Source: Solanum dulcamara
Lineage: Eukaryota > Streptophyta > Magnoliopsida > Solanales > Solanaceae
DNA length: 64,000 nucleotides
Assembly: GCF_947179165.1 (NCBI RefSeq)
Contig: NC_077240.1
Coordinates: forward strand, 24,346,001 to 24,410,000
Direction: 5' to 3'
The notes under the pieces are model-generated. The model was not told the DNA's origin, made no database searches, and saw only the letters and a list, made by a program, of their open reading frames with translations. Positions within the stretch are counted from its first letter, which is position 1. Every line of letters begins with the position of its first letter. Shown here one piece after another: positions 35,372-47,711 of this stretch. The position numbers were made by a program, and so were the translations under genes.

Positions 35372-37925
35372 TTCCACAATTAGATTTAGGGGTGTTCACG
35401 CGTCGGTTTGGGTCGGTTATTAATCAAAATTAAAATTAAATCAATTTAATCGGTTTTAAAATTATTAAAACCAAATCAAATCAATTAAAATATACACTCA
35501 TCGGTTTGGTTGTTATCGGTTTCGATTTGGTTTGATTCGGTTATTAACCATACACAAAAATAAAAGAAACAATTCATTCAAAAAAGAAGAAAAGATAATA
35601 ATTCATTTTTAAAAAATAAATTGTCTTCGTGTCATTTTGAATTTTATAATTCTTATATCAGAACTTTAATTATGCTTAACTTCTGTTTATATTGTTAACT
35701 AATTCAATGTACTAAACAACATAAACTTACTGAATAATAATGCATAAACTAATGATATGGTTGTACAAATAAAGAATGTATCATACCTTACTAGTTTAAA
35801 TTAGTGTGATGTATTTTTTGCATAAAAAAGTGTTTATAAAAAATAATATATATATATATATAATTATAATTATAATTATAAAAAAAAATATGTATATAAC
35901 TTTTCTTTTCTTTTATTTTCTTTATTAATTAACTTTTCTTTTATTAACTATATTTTATACTAATTAGTTCCTAATTAATTATTAACCACCCATCCGATTT
36001 TTTATATTTCTATTATTTTCTTTTCTTTATTAATTAACTTTTCTTTTATTAACTATATTTTATACTAATTAAATTCTAATTAATTATTAACTACCCATCA
36101 ATTATTAACCACCCATCCGATTTTTTATATTTCTTTTCTTTTTTTTTATTAATTAACTTTTCTTTTATTAACTATATTTTATACTAATTAACTTCTAATT
36201 AATTATTAACCACCCATCCTCCCCTCCCCCCAAACCCCAATCGTCTTCTCCACCAAAATGGAGAGAAGAAATCTTCTTCTTCTTAATGGATTTTGAAAGA
36301 AAAAAATCAAGATTCAAAATGGGGAGTAAATAGAGGTGGGTGTGAAGAAGAAGAGGGTAGGTGGGTGTGAAGAAGAAAGGATGTGAGGGTGGGGTAATTT
36401 TATTTTTTAATTTTTTTTACTTTAATGAGTTTTGAAAGAAAAAAAGGCAAGATTCAAAATGGGAGTAAATGTAGGTGAGTGTGAAGAAGAAGAGGGTAGG
36501 AGGGTGGGGTGATTTTGTTTTTTTTTTAATTTTTTTTACTTTACAGAAAATCTGACGTTTGTTCTTCTTTTTTTTGCCACAGCAGTTGTAGGGGGGTAAT
36601 AGTTTCACTTTTAGGTAGTTTAGGTGTGTAATAGGTCGCCATGATAGTTTAAGTGTGTAATTGATTTTTCGATACAACTTCAGGGAGGAATTTATGTCTT
36701 TTTCCTTGTATTAACAAATATAATTTGTATATCTGCTGGATAATTTCCTCAATTGTATACATGTAACTAGTATGTATATGTATCAATGAATATAATTGTA
36801 TTAACGAATATAACTAGTATCTGAATACAATTTGTATCAATGAATAAATTGTATCAGCGAACAGACTTGTATCAATGTTGTATCAAGTTAAAGTATATTA
36901 ACGAAATACAATTTGTATCAACGAATACAACTGTATCAATATTGTATTTCATAACAATTGCATTTGTATTCATGTGTATGAGTATTTATATCTTTGAAAG
37001 AGAGCATTCATTTGTTGTCATGTGTATTTTGTATTTGTATTTGTATTTGTTGACTTTTGTATTCATATGTTGTCATATGTATTTGTATTTTGTATCACTA
37101 AAACAGATCTATTTATTTGTATCATTTGTGTTTGTGTCATTGTCCATTTACATTGTATTCATTTAATTGATTATTATTATTTGTATTTGTATTAAGATAG
37201 AAAGTAGGAGGAGAGAGAGAGAGAAGTGTAGAAAGAGGCGAGAGAGTGCAAGGAGAGGAGAGAGGCGAGCAAAAGTGTAGAGAGAGGAAAGAGATGAACG
37301 AGAGTAAAGAGAGAAGAGAGAGGTGAGTGAGAGTGTAGAGAAAGAGGAGAGAGGAAGAGAGAAGAGAGAAAATAGCTATAAAATTCTAAATCATAGCTTG
37401 AATTGTAATTCTTTCAAACTGTAATATTGCATAGTAAATACATATAATTTTCTAACACATTTTAGCCATATTTTTATCCAAACCAAAAATCAATCAACAA
37501 ACAAAAAATTCAGAAACCCAAACCATCATTTTTTTAAAATGTATTTTCTGATATAATATTTTTCATATACCAAACACATACATTAGAAGTGTTAATGTTA
37601 AGAGAGACATATGGTAGAGCAAGAAACAATAAATAATAGGGAGGTGTAGGTATATGTGAGTACTTGTGAGGTGTTTGCCATGTGAAAATTGCAAATGCTC
37701 ATCACAGATCCAGCCCTTTTTTTTGCCTTGGCTCCTAAGTCCTTTACCTTTAATAAACTCTTTTCCTCTAACAAACTCTTTTCGTCAATATATATTTCCA
37801 TACCAATTAATAAAAAAAGACATTTTTTTTTGTTTTGCTTTTTCAGCACCATCTCATTCACACGCAAAAATAGGTTAACACAACTATCAAGTATCAATTT
37901 ACCAAAAGTTTCGTGTCTTTCATAA

Positions 37926-37973
<48 letters not shown>

Positions 37974-38800
37974 GCTAAGGGTTAATAAGTTCATGTTTAG
38001 TTTATTGTGAGTAAGTATTAATCAAAACAAAAAGAAAGGTCGAAAGAATTACATTATAAAGTCCTGTGATGTTTACAAAAATTATCATATACATTTTTCT
38101 TTTTAATTTTTCATTCGGTGTCTAAAGCCCGTTGAACCTCGATTAAATTTGGATGACACACTGCATGGCCCATTCAAGAGTGGCGCCCCCAAAAGGATTT
38201 TTTCCATACTCAAGGATCGAACCCGAAACATTTGATTAAGGATGAGGTAGTCCCACCACTTCACAACAACTCATGTTGGTGTCATACACATAATTATCAA
38301 ATATAACTTCTTTTTACCTTATTTTGGAACAAGAAAGTTGCCTGCATTCGTCAATTACTTGATTCTAAATTAGGATGTGTCAAATAATTTACCATTTAGT
38401 TCCTAATTTAATTATCTCTATTATTAACTATAATTTTTTCCAATAATATTAAATTATTTATATTGAAAGTGTAATATAGTAAACTTATTATTTTACTATT
38501 TATCGTTTAAAAATTGTATCAAATCAAATATAAACAAGTAAAAATAGGCTTATTGATTGAAAGCAACAATAAATGGTAAATGATGTACTATCCATAACAT
38601 AAACCCAAATAATTAACAACTCTTTTGGTATTAGTCAACTATTTACAAATTCTCTTAATTGGAAAATTGCGGGAATCTAATATCTCTACTATACATGAAC
38701 TTTTCAAGATTTGAAAAAGATTTTATTTTTTTTTCTTCTTTACCAAAAAAGTACTCCTTAAATAAATAAATTTCCTTATTTTTAAGCCCTCCATTCATAC

Positions 38801-38802
<2 letters not shown>
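34717..38802. repeat. Gene-free stretch with several tandem repeats
   Basis: No gene was recognised. Visible structures: a TA repeat at about 35335-35368; one MITE-like end (AGGGGTGTTCACGCG) at 35388; three tandem copies of a 105-120-bp AT-rich unit with TTATTAATTAACTTTTC, near 35920, 36026 and 36145; a roughly 138-bp unit beginning TGAAAGAAAAAAA, repeated at about 36285 and 36425; interspersed AATACAATTTGTATCAACG words at 36720-36960; a purine-rich block at 37195-37375; and an AT repeat at 37928-37969. Part of 37630-37700 resembles promoter sequence of copies 1 and 2. Confidence 0.6.

Positions 38803-38886
<84 letters not shown>
38803..38886. repeat. TA microsatellite before TBL copy 3
   Basis: An unbroken TA repeat of about 84 bp (about 42 units) ends 75 bp before the start codon of copy 3. 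It occupies the place where copies 1 and 2 have their TATA box. Confidence 0.9.
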
Positions 38887-38889
<3 letters not shown>

Positions 38890-38961
38890 TTTAACCCCTT
38901 TACACCATAATTCTCTCTGTTTTCTTTTTCTTTTCTTTTATTTTCTCCTCTGAAAATAAAA

Positions 38962-41900
38962 ATGGTGAAAGTATTTATTGTTGTTGTTGTTTTAGCAGTG
39001 TTAATTGGGTCATTAGAAGCAAATGATTGTGATTTATTTGAAGGGAATTGGATTATTGATAATTCATATCCATTGTATAATTCAACAGCTTGTCCATTCA
39101 TAAGGAAGGAATTTGATTGCATCAAATTTGGAAGAACAAATCTTGATTACCTCAAATATAGATGGCAGCCCAATAATGGATGTGTCTTGCCCAGGTTCAT
39201 CTCTCTTGCCCCCTCCCCCCAATAAACTATATATTTCATCTGTTTCATTTTATATGACATTTTTTTTGAATGATATATGAGCATAGAGATTTTTTATGGG
39301 GTAAATTTTAGGTCAAATAACTATGATTTTATTTTTACTTAAAGTCAACAACATCAACATATTCACTGTAATCCCACAAGTGAGGTATGAGAAGGGTAAA
39401 TTATACGCAAATCAAAATATTCACTGAAAAGTTTTTTTCCGAACTAAAGTTACATAACTAAATTTTCTACTACTCTATGATAGAGATTTTCTTGAAATTA
39501 CTTTATAAATAACCTGGTTGTATAGTATTATTTACACAATAAATACATTGGAAATTAATTAACAACCTTTTATTTTACCCTTAATGAATAGTATTCGAAT
39601 TAAACATGCTTATGTGTGCCAAAAGTATTTTCTTTTATATAAATATATAAAGAAAATATATATACTTCATCTGTATTTGTTGATAAATGTAAGATATCGA
39701 AATAATATTATGGATTTAAAAAATTGAAAAAAAAAACATTGAAATAGTACTGAACTTAAAAATCAAAGGGTTTGGGAATTTATTGTATGTGGTTGTCCTT
39801 AAAATTTGTGTTCAATTGATCAATGAATATGTCGAAGGATACAGAATAATGGAGCATTACCTATTTAAGTTCAACAACTGAAATAAACATGTCTGAATGA
39901 GGCCTACGAGGCGCGAATACGGAATTGTTAAGATATTTGACATCGAGTGGAAAAAAAAATTAAACATATCTAAATCTAATAGATTGGATCTAAAATCTAC
40001 ATAGGAAAAATACAACAATCTATTTTATTGATAGAGATATATAAAACGTTTTCCTAATTAAAAATAAAGTTTGACTAAAATTAAAGTAAACTCCGATCAA
40101 GACATTTTAATAATATATTTCTTCAGAGAGAATAAATATCAAAATGGTGGGGGGAGGAATTTGATGCTACTTTACTATTTTAACAATTAAATTAATTTTG
40201 TTGTTTTTGGACTAATTTGCAGATTTGATGGCAAAGATTTTTTGGAAAAATTCAAAGGAAAGAAAATAATGTATATTGGGGATTCATTGAGTCTTAACAA
40301 TTTTGAATCCCTTTTGTGTTTGGTTCATGCTGCTGTCCCACAAGCAAAATTCAAACAAGTAATACTTAAAGAAAATGTCACTGTCACATTTCTGGTATTT
40401 TCTCTGACTATACTTTTTTTTTTTTTATGTAGTTTCTAAATATATAAAAAATAATAAAATAATTAGTTTGACATCTCGTATTTCAAATCAAATCAAATAA
40501 ATTGAAACAAAGAATTGTGTTTTACATTATTAGGCTATTAGCTCTAGATTTTTGTGTGTGTTTTATTTAAAGAAAAACCTAAAGTGTGTTTTTTTTCTTC
40601 TTAAATTTGCAGGATTATGGAGTTGAAATAGTACTATTCCATTCGAACCTTTTAGTAGATATTGAAGTTGAAAAGGTGGGACGTGTGTTGAAACTCAATT
40701 CAATTAAAAATGGACAGATTTGGAAGAAATTTGACCTTTTGATATTCAATACTTGGCTTTGGTATACAAGAAGATCACCTGGACAACAGTATGTTTATTA
40801 ACTTCTTTTATATTTTCTATGTATGATCGATCAAAAGGTTAAAGTTTTACGTTATGACCGTAGTCTCTTGTAAAAACGCAAAATAAGACTATATATACTA
40901 GACCTAGCTTGGTCCGACCGATTCCGAAGCCTCGTGACTAGGAACTAATTATTGCTATTTGTTACTATTACTATTATTTTTTTTTGAAAAAAATGAGCTT
41001 ACAATGTGTGAATATTGTATTACTTGTAGGTGGGATTTTGTTGAACTTGATGGGAAAATATCGAAAGATATGGACCGGGTCGAAGCTTTCCGGGCTGGGC
41101 TAACAACATGGGCCAAATGGGTTGAAACAGATGTGGATACAACAAAAACCGAAGTTTTCTTTCAAGGAACATCTCCAGCCCATTACCAGTAAGAATCACT
41201 TTTTCATTTCTAACAACTTTTTTTATTTTTTTGAGATATACTATTTCTTCTTTCCATTTTATGTTATAAAAAAATCTCTTTTGAAAATAAAAATTGATCA
41301 ATTTCTTTACTAGTTCAAGAATAAAAAAAATGGCAGGCCAATTTTAAAATCTGAAATATCAATATATTCTGATTTTGGTAAATATTATAAAAACTGTCAG
41401 TGCATATAACTTAAATTACTTAAAGATATACGAATTAGACGTACGTACTACACGTCACTTCACAAGTATTAGGGTTATTGCATTTTTAATCCATGAACCG
41501 TCAATAAATTCAAATTTTTGGTCCTTGTGATATTTTGATAAATTCACACAAGCCGAAGAACCAAAAATGAAATTTTCAATTAACTGAAGATTAAATGTGC
41601 TTCCCTAAATGTCACAAAGAATCAAAATCAGAATATATTGATAAAGGGCAGCCCGGTGCAGTAAGGCTCCCGCTATGCGCAGGGTCCGGGGAAGGGCCTG
41701 ACCACAAGGGTCTATTGTACGCAGCCTTACCTGTCACCACAGCCATTCAACGGGATTCGAAATGCCAAGGCTCGAAGACCTCTGGGACATGGAACAGTAC
41801 TTTAAGGCTGTTCACTAGGAACGATGTTTGTCCCGCATATCACTAGGAAGATCGGGATCTACTGTTCCATGTCCCAGAGGTCTTCGAGCCTTGGCATTTT

Positions 41901-42715
41901 GAATCCCGTTGAATGGCTGTGGTGACAGGTAAGGCTGCGTACAATGGACCCTTGTGGTCAGGCCCTTCCCCGGACCCTGCGCATAGCGGGAGCCTTACTG
42001 CACCGGGCTGCCCTTTATCAATATATTCTGATTTTGATTCTTTGTGACATTTAGGGAAGCACATTTAATCTTCAGTTAATTGAAAATTTCATTTTTGGTT
42101 CTTCGGCTTGTGTGAATTTATCAAAATATCACAAGGACCAAAAATTTGAATTTATTGACGGTTCATGGATTAAAAATGCAATAACCCTAATACTTGTGAA
42201 GTGACGTGTAGTACGTACGTCTAATTCGTATATCTTTAAGTAATTTAAGTTATATGCACTGACAGTTTTTATAATATTTACCAATAATTCTTATCATGAC
42301 TATGTTTATTTGTGATAAGTTATAATTTGATTGTATGACTATTTCTGACAACATCGTCAATTCATAGAACTTAAACTCATCCTTATATTATATTTTTATT
42401 TTTGTAATGTCTATGAACAGTGGATCAGATTGGGGTGAACCTTCTGTGAATAATTGCTTGAATGAAACAAGACCAGTGAATGGATCAACATACCCAAGTG
42501 GATTACCAATTGCTGTGGACATAGTGAACCAAGTATTAAAGAATATGACAAAGCCAGGATTAGTAAAGTTACTTGACATAACAAAGTTGTCACAACTAAG
42601 AAAAGATGGACATCCTAGCCAATACAATGGCTTAAAAGGCATGGATTGTACTCATTGGTGCCTTGCTGGAGTTCCTGATACTTGGAATCAAATTCTTTAT
42701 GCTTCTCTCCTTTAA
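38962..42715 (+). CDS. TBL copy 3: wall polysaccharide O-acetyltransferase
   Basis: Five exons: 38962-39194, 40223-40394, 40613-40788, 41030-41188 and 42421-42715, 1035 nt for 344 residues. All introns have GT..AG ends. The N-terminus is shorter than in copies 1 and 4. A hydrophobic segment ([13 protein letters not shown]) is followed at once by [18 protein letters not shown], so it looks like a signal peptide or short anchor. GDS lies at 97-99 and DCTHWC at 322-327, giving the expected Ser, Asp and His. Exon 3 is one codon shorter than in copies 1 and 4 (a Pro-Asn region reads EKVG instead of EPNVG). No coding lesion is visible. Intron 4 contains a 424-bp-arm inverted repeat, which could fold in the transcript and affect splicing or make small RNAs. 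The family acts in the Golgi on wall polysaccharides; the acceptor is not evident. Confidence 0.9.
41376..42283. repeat. Near-perfect inverted repeat in intron 4 of copy 3
   Basis: Arms 41376-41799 and 41860-42283 are each 424 bp and differ at only two positions that I could find (T/C and G/A); the spacer is 60 bp. Each arm holds about 270 bp of ordinary intron sequence and about 155 bp of SINE, with SINE 3' ends facing the spacer. The whole structure lies between the exon 4 donor and the exon 5 acceptor. Confidence 0.95.
41644..41825 (+). mobile_element. Au-like SINE
   Basis: The sequence AAAGGGCAGCCCGGTGCAG, then CCGCTATGCGCAGGGTCCGG, CTATTGTACGCAGCCTTACC, and later GGCTCGAAGACCTC and ACATGGAACAG fits the widespread plant Au SINE, which is tRNA-derived and moved by LINE enzymes. 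A shorter inverted copy forms the other arm (41860-42015). The 3' end is uncertain. The family name is from memory of its consensus. Confidence 0.65.
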
Positions 42716-43752
42716 TTAATTAAAACAAATAGATTTTGTTAGCATATAGAGGAATAAAAATATATGCAATTTTTCTTAAACTTAAGTATGATGATGAGTT
42801 GGTATAAGTTATACTTATTCATGATTTGTGTCAAGATCACATCTCTATTTTCTTACCCTTTTTTCCTGCTCTATATTGCTCTCTCCGTCTAAAGAAAGAA
42901 TTTTAAAGTTAAATTATTTCTAATAATAGTAAGATGACATTTTTTTTGAGACGGACTAAAAATAATATAAAAATATTATCATAAACTACTGCAAGTCTTC
43001 TCTTTTATTCAGATTAAAAACCGACAATGTGAGATGCTCCAACATAAATACTTATTACTCAGCAAATTAAAGTGAAAACATATATCACTTTAAATATGGT
43101 CAACTGTTAAAAAAATGTATATCCAAGAATCTATTAAATGTAAAGGAATGATCATGTTCATTCATATTTAATTTGTGCCCCTCATTCATGTACTAATTTC
43201 CTATTGGATTTTAATGTACAAGTAACACTATTTAACATCATGTGCTTTACATGTCAAAAAATATACCATGACAAATTAATTGGCTCATGCATGTATATTT
43301 AACCAACCTTTCCATTTCTATCCACATTAATCTTTCATCTCATTTTTTCAATTATCATAAAGTTCAATGTTTCTTTCTTATATATTTACATTTAATCATC
43401 TGCAAATGGTAAAACAAACTTGTCCATATAAGCAACCAAAATAGGATTTTATTACTCCCTTCATCTCATATTAATTGTCAATTTTCCTCTTTACAAGTTT
43501 CTTAAGAAATTATAATAAGAACGACAGTTTTACTAATTTACTTCTTAAAAAACTTCTTTTGAAACTTTACAAACTTGTTTACCTTTTCAAAAAAGAATTA
43601 ATTGTAACGATAAAATGGAATTTTTTTTAATTAATTCTATCTTTTATTTATCAACCTGAAAATATCTCATCATCCCAATTGTTATATTAATATTGTGCCT
43701 CTCTTTTTTCAATTTTGGTTTTGCTTAGAAGGAGATACTAATAATTAAAAAG
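42716..43752. other. Spacer between TBL copies 3 and 4
   Basis: AT-rich 3' flank of copy 3 and promoter of copy 4, only about 1.04 kb long. A Stowaway-like end (ATTACTCCCTTCATCTCATA) begins near 43450. No other gene was seen, and no clear TATA box of the copy 1/2 type. Confidence 0.5.
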
Positions 43753-46471
43753 ATGGCTAAGGGTGTGAATAGTACCTTTGTGTATATTCTTGGTACAATG
43801 TTTATGTTGAGTTTTGTGTTTGTTTTTGAAGCCATGTTGACAGTATTCTCAAGGCTTTATTCAGATGCAATTGCCAAGAAATTAGTTCATATAGAAAGAA
43901 ATACAACAAGAATAATATCAAAACAAGAAGATAAAGAAGCAGAAATAATTACAAGTAATTGCAATTTGTTCGAAGGGAGTTGGGTGATTGACGATGATAT
44001 TATTGATCCTTTATATAACACAACTACTTGTCCATTTATTCGAAAGGAATTTGATTGTACCAATCGGCCTGATCGTCAATATCTTAAGTATAAATGGCAA
44101 CCTAGTGCTTGTGATTTACCAAGGTATGTTTTCTTATGCTTCACTAAGAATGTTCAGAATTTACTATATACATAATATAACTTTCCGTCACCCTTGCTTG
44201 TTCTCGTCTAATTTACCTATAGTCAAACGATATTATTTATATTTACCTCTATTTAATACATATTGGTAATGAGTTTTAATTCGTTTAATTCTCCAAATAT
44301 ATATCATGATAGTCGATATATAACACGATTATGAAGTCATATTACATATGGATCTTTATTCAAATAGTCGTCCGAATTCACTGTTTATTTTTTATACACG
44401 ATTATAAATATATTATACATATGTTATACACATTTGAGTTTTTGTTTGTTTTTGTTTTTGTTTTTGTAGGTTTGATGGCAGAATATTTTTGAGAAAACAC
44501 AAGAGGAAACAGATAATGTTTATTGGGGATTCACTAAGTTTAAATAATTATGATTCATTCTTATGCTTGCTTTATGTTTCAGTGCCTGGAATGAACTATA
44601 AAACCAAATTAACCAACCAAAGTGTTACTGTAATATTTGAGGTAAGTAAACTTTTCATTTATTTTATTGGACATTTCCCTAAAAATAAATAAATAGTAAC
44701 ACAAGCAGCATTGCGACACAGGCTTCCTTCAGATCTAACGTTTCTATCAACTAAATTCTCTTTTTCACTCAATTTAAAGATAAAAAAAATACTATGTTAT
44801 AGGGGCTCCCATTTGAGATGCAGATCGTATGCTTCTAGAGAGGCATATTTTTGAATATAGAGGAGTGAAAGCTCCCAACAAATAAGTACTTTTTCATATC
44901 CTTCTATAAACCGTATGAGCACGTCCTCTATTACCCCCACCGCGCTTACGGCTCTATGCCCCAACTCAACTTGCTTTGGTTCTGGGTCATTCCTTTCTAT
45001 TCCTCAGTAAGCGGACCGTGGAAGGATGGGGGTTGCATACTCCTCGTTTGCATATCTCACACTCCCAAAGCAAATTTGGATTTCTTCTTTCATTTTTCTT
45101 TCTTGCATCTTTCTGTCTATTCATAGGTTGACGCTAGGTAAACTTGTTTTTTATTTTTGAAAAAAAAAACTTATCATAATTGAAGGACACTTTTGACATT
45201 TTAAAAATTAATTATTTTTTCTGAATTTTTGCAGGACTATGGGGTTTCAGTCACATTATTTAACTCATTATTCCTAGTAGATGTTGAAGTGGAACCCAAT
45301 ATTGGAAGAATATTAAAATTAAATTCCATTAAAAATGGAGAAATTTGGAAACAAGCTGATGTTTTGATCTTCAATACTTGGCTTTGGTGGACCAGGGGAA
45401 AGCCGAAGCAACCGTATGTATACTTCCACTTCTTCTGTTTCCGCTAAAATAATTAAATAAGGGATTTAAGTTATATATACTGATAATAAAAAAAAATTAT
45501 CAATGTAAACTTAAATTCCAATTAGTATTAATTAACTATTAGAGTAAGACACACGAGCACGATAGGTGGACAGGGTCTAACTATATAAAATCTTTAACTA
45601 TCAGTATATAAACAAACTCAAGAATTAATTAGTAGAGCAAGATACACACACAAAATAACTTTGTGCAATTATTTAACAATTGTTATGAAATAAGAAAATG
45701 GATAAATTAATTTAATTTCTTTATATTATTTTTTATAGGTGGGATTATATTGAGGATGGTGGGAGATTATTGAAGGATATGAATCGTATGGCTGCATTTC
45801 GAAGAGGATTAAATACATGGGCCAAATGGGTTGAGACACAAGTGGATTTAACTAAAACCAAAGTTTTCTACCAAGGGGAAGCTGCTTCTCATCACCAGTA
45901 AGATTATATAATTCTTCGGAAAAAAAACTCTAAATTTAGTTTTGTATATTCGAATTTTGGCAGGTAAAGTTACCTAATACATGTATTATTAGTGGTAGGC
46001 AGCAGGTAATCGATATAATAGTCGAGATGCATGTAAGCTGATTTAAATATTAAAATCATTTATAAAAAGTGGCATATTACGAAACGGTCTCAGAGAGTAA
46101 AAAATAATTGAGAAATTTCGAGTAATATAGTATGTTAGTTTATATTAAAACTTTAACTATTCCTTATTTCTTTCAGTGGAGAAGATTGGGGTGAGCCTGG
46201 AGTGAAGGGTTGTTCAAATGAAACAAGCCCAGTTGTTGGATCAATTTATCCAGGTGGTTTGCCTTTACCTGCCCAAATTGTGAAACAAGTCTTGAAGAAC
46301 ATGACAAAAGAGTCAAATGTCTTTTTGTTGGATATTACAATCCTTTCACATTTAAGAAAAGATGGACATCCAGCCAATTACAATGGTTATGGAGGCATTG
46401 ATTGTACACATTTTTGCCTTTCTGGAGTTCCTGATACTTGGAACCAACTCTTTTATGCTTCTTTATTTTAA
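43753..46471 (+). CDS. TBL copy 4: wall polysaccharide O-acetyltransferase, intact
   Basis: Five exons: 43753-44123, 44470-44641, 45235-45413, 45739-45897 and 46177-46471, 1176 nt for 391 residues, all with GT..AG introns. The N-terminus differs from the other copies. A membrane anchor (about residues 9-30, ending FVFVFEAML) is followed by a charged stem of about 40 residues before CNLFEGSWVIDD. This is the usual type II Golgi protein layout. GDS lies at 143-145. The DxxH motif reads DCTHFC at 369-374, with Phe in place of the Trp seen in copies 1 and 3. It is the most diverged copy and the only one without any lesion, hairpin or promoter repeat. An AATAAA about 60 bp after the stop may serve in 3' end formation. 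Confidence 0.93.
44805..45070. other. GC-richer insert in intron 2 of copy 4, origin unknown
   Basis: About 265 bp of balanced base composition (GGGGCTCCCATTTGAGATGC to CATATCTCACACTCCC) sits in an otherwise AT-rich intron. No coding sequence is recognised. Its texture resembles plant mitochondrial spacer DNA, so an organelle-derived insert is possible, but I cannot confirm this. Confidence 0.35.
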
Positions 46472-47423
46472 TCAAACATTTCCATTTTGTGTGTATTTAT
46501 TGAAGCTTGAGGCCTTTATATTTCTTTGCTTAATAAATACAAGCGTAAAATAAAGTTGAGTTGTTACCTGATACAAACCGGCCTAGGAAGGCAAGAACAA
46601 AACACGAAATCGAAAGATAAGACAGTAAAGATAGATAGATAGATAGATACAAAATAGGAAATCGAAAGTAACTAAAGGATATATTAAATCCTAAAACCTC
46701 AATCGTATTAATCCTAAAAAGCACCTAACTCTTACGAAGATCTTGAGGGAATTGAATTCACCTCGCAACCCACGTTTCTAAGCAAGTTTCAACCCAAGCT
46801 TGTATCATGCTCACAAAACTCTTTCAAGAGGTTCATAATATCAATCTTCAAAACTAACAATCTCCCTGAGAATTAATGAAGACTAAGCCAGCTATTTATA
46901 ATGTTTGACTAGTTATTACAAAAATGGCCCAAAAGTGACCACAAAGGCTTTTACAAAAATGGTCAATCTGACCGATGCTCAAATGATGCCCAAAGTGATG
47001 GGCCGTCACCCCCTTGACAAGGCATTGATACCTCCATCGCTCCTAGGCAGTGTGCTGCCAACAACCTTCCAAGTGACACCATGATGATGAGTCGTCACTC
47101 ACTTGATGAAACGTCGCTGCCTCTATCACTCTGAGACAATGTGCTACCACAAGCCATCCAAGCGACACCCATGTTGACGGGCCGTCACCCCATTACCAAT
47201 AGTGTGTATATATATAATGGAGAAAAAAGTGAAGGGGTTGAGTAGGAAATCAGAGCCCACCTAGGGGATTCACATTAGCAAAAGGATAAATTCGTCAAAA
47301 TCACTCATAAATTTATATTGACGGCATAGTAAATCTTTTTCTCAATCTATAGAATTTCTCAATTATGTAATAATTACATAATTACCTTATTGGGCCCAGA
47401 TAAACAAAGGGCTACAATTGGTA
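46472..47423. other. 3' flank of copy 4 with unclassified repeat
   Basis: No gene. GATA units repeat at 46629-46648. From about 46740 to 47200 the text has the look of a degraded LTR or other dispersed repeat, with TGGGCCGTCACCCC-type words repeated near 47000 and 47180. Class not determined. Confidence 0.4.
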
Positions 47424-47711
47424 TTATTATCATTTCACCATTGATAGTGATGAAGATCGAAGAGAGAGAATTGAGAGAAGCAGTCGAGAATTTGGAAAAA
47501 TTATTTTCATTGATTATAAAGTGATTTCTGTTCCACTGCTTATATAGTTGTCCATCTAACAGACTTCTAACTAACGGACTCACTCTGTTAGTTAAATACA
47601 CACTAGTCATTTAAGTCTAGTTATTTACATAGTAGACCCTACAATTGTAACAAAGAGTCTATGACCATCAAATGTGGGAACCTTATAAAGTCCCTAAATA
47701 TCAATATGTAA

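Noticed and set aside
36840..37166. 108-codon frame rich in Tyr, Phe and Leu
   Set aside because: It is made by the repeated TTTGTATTTGTATT words; no domain, and no support from neighbours.
41595..42064. Two nearly identical small proteins on opposite strands
   Set aside because: They are the same SINE read from the two arms of the inverted repeat, not genes.
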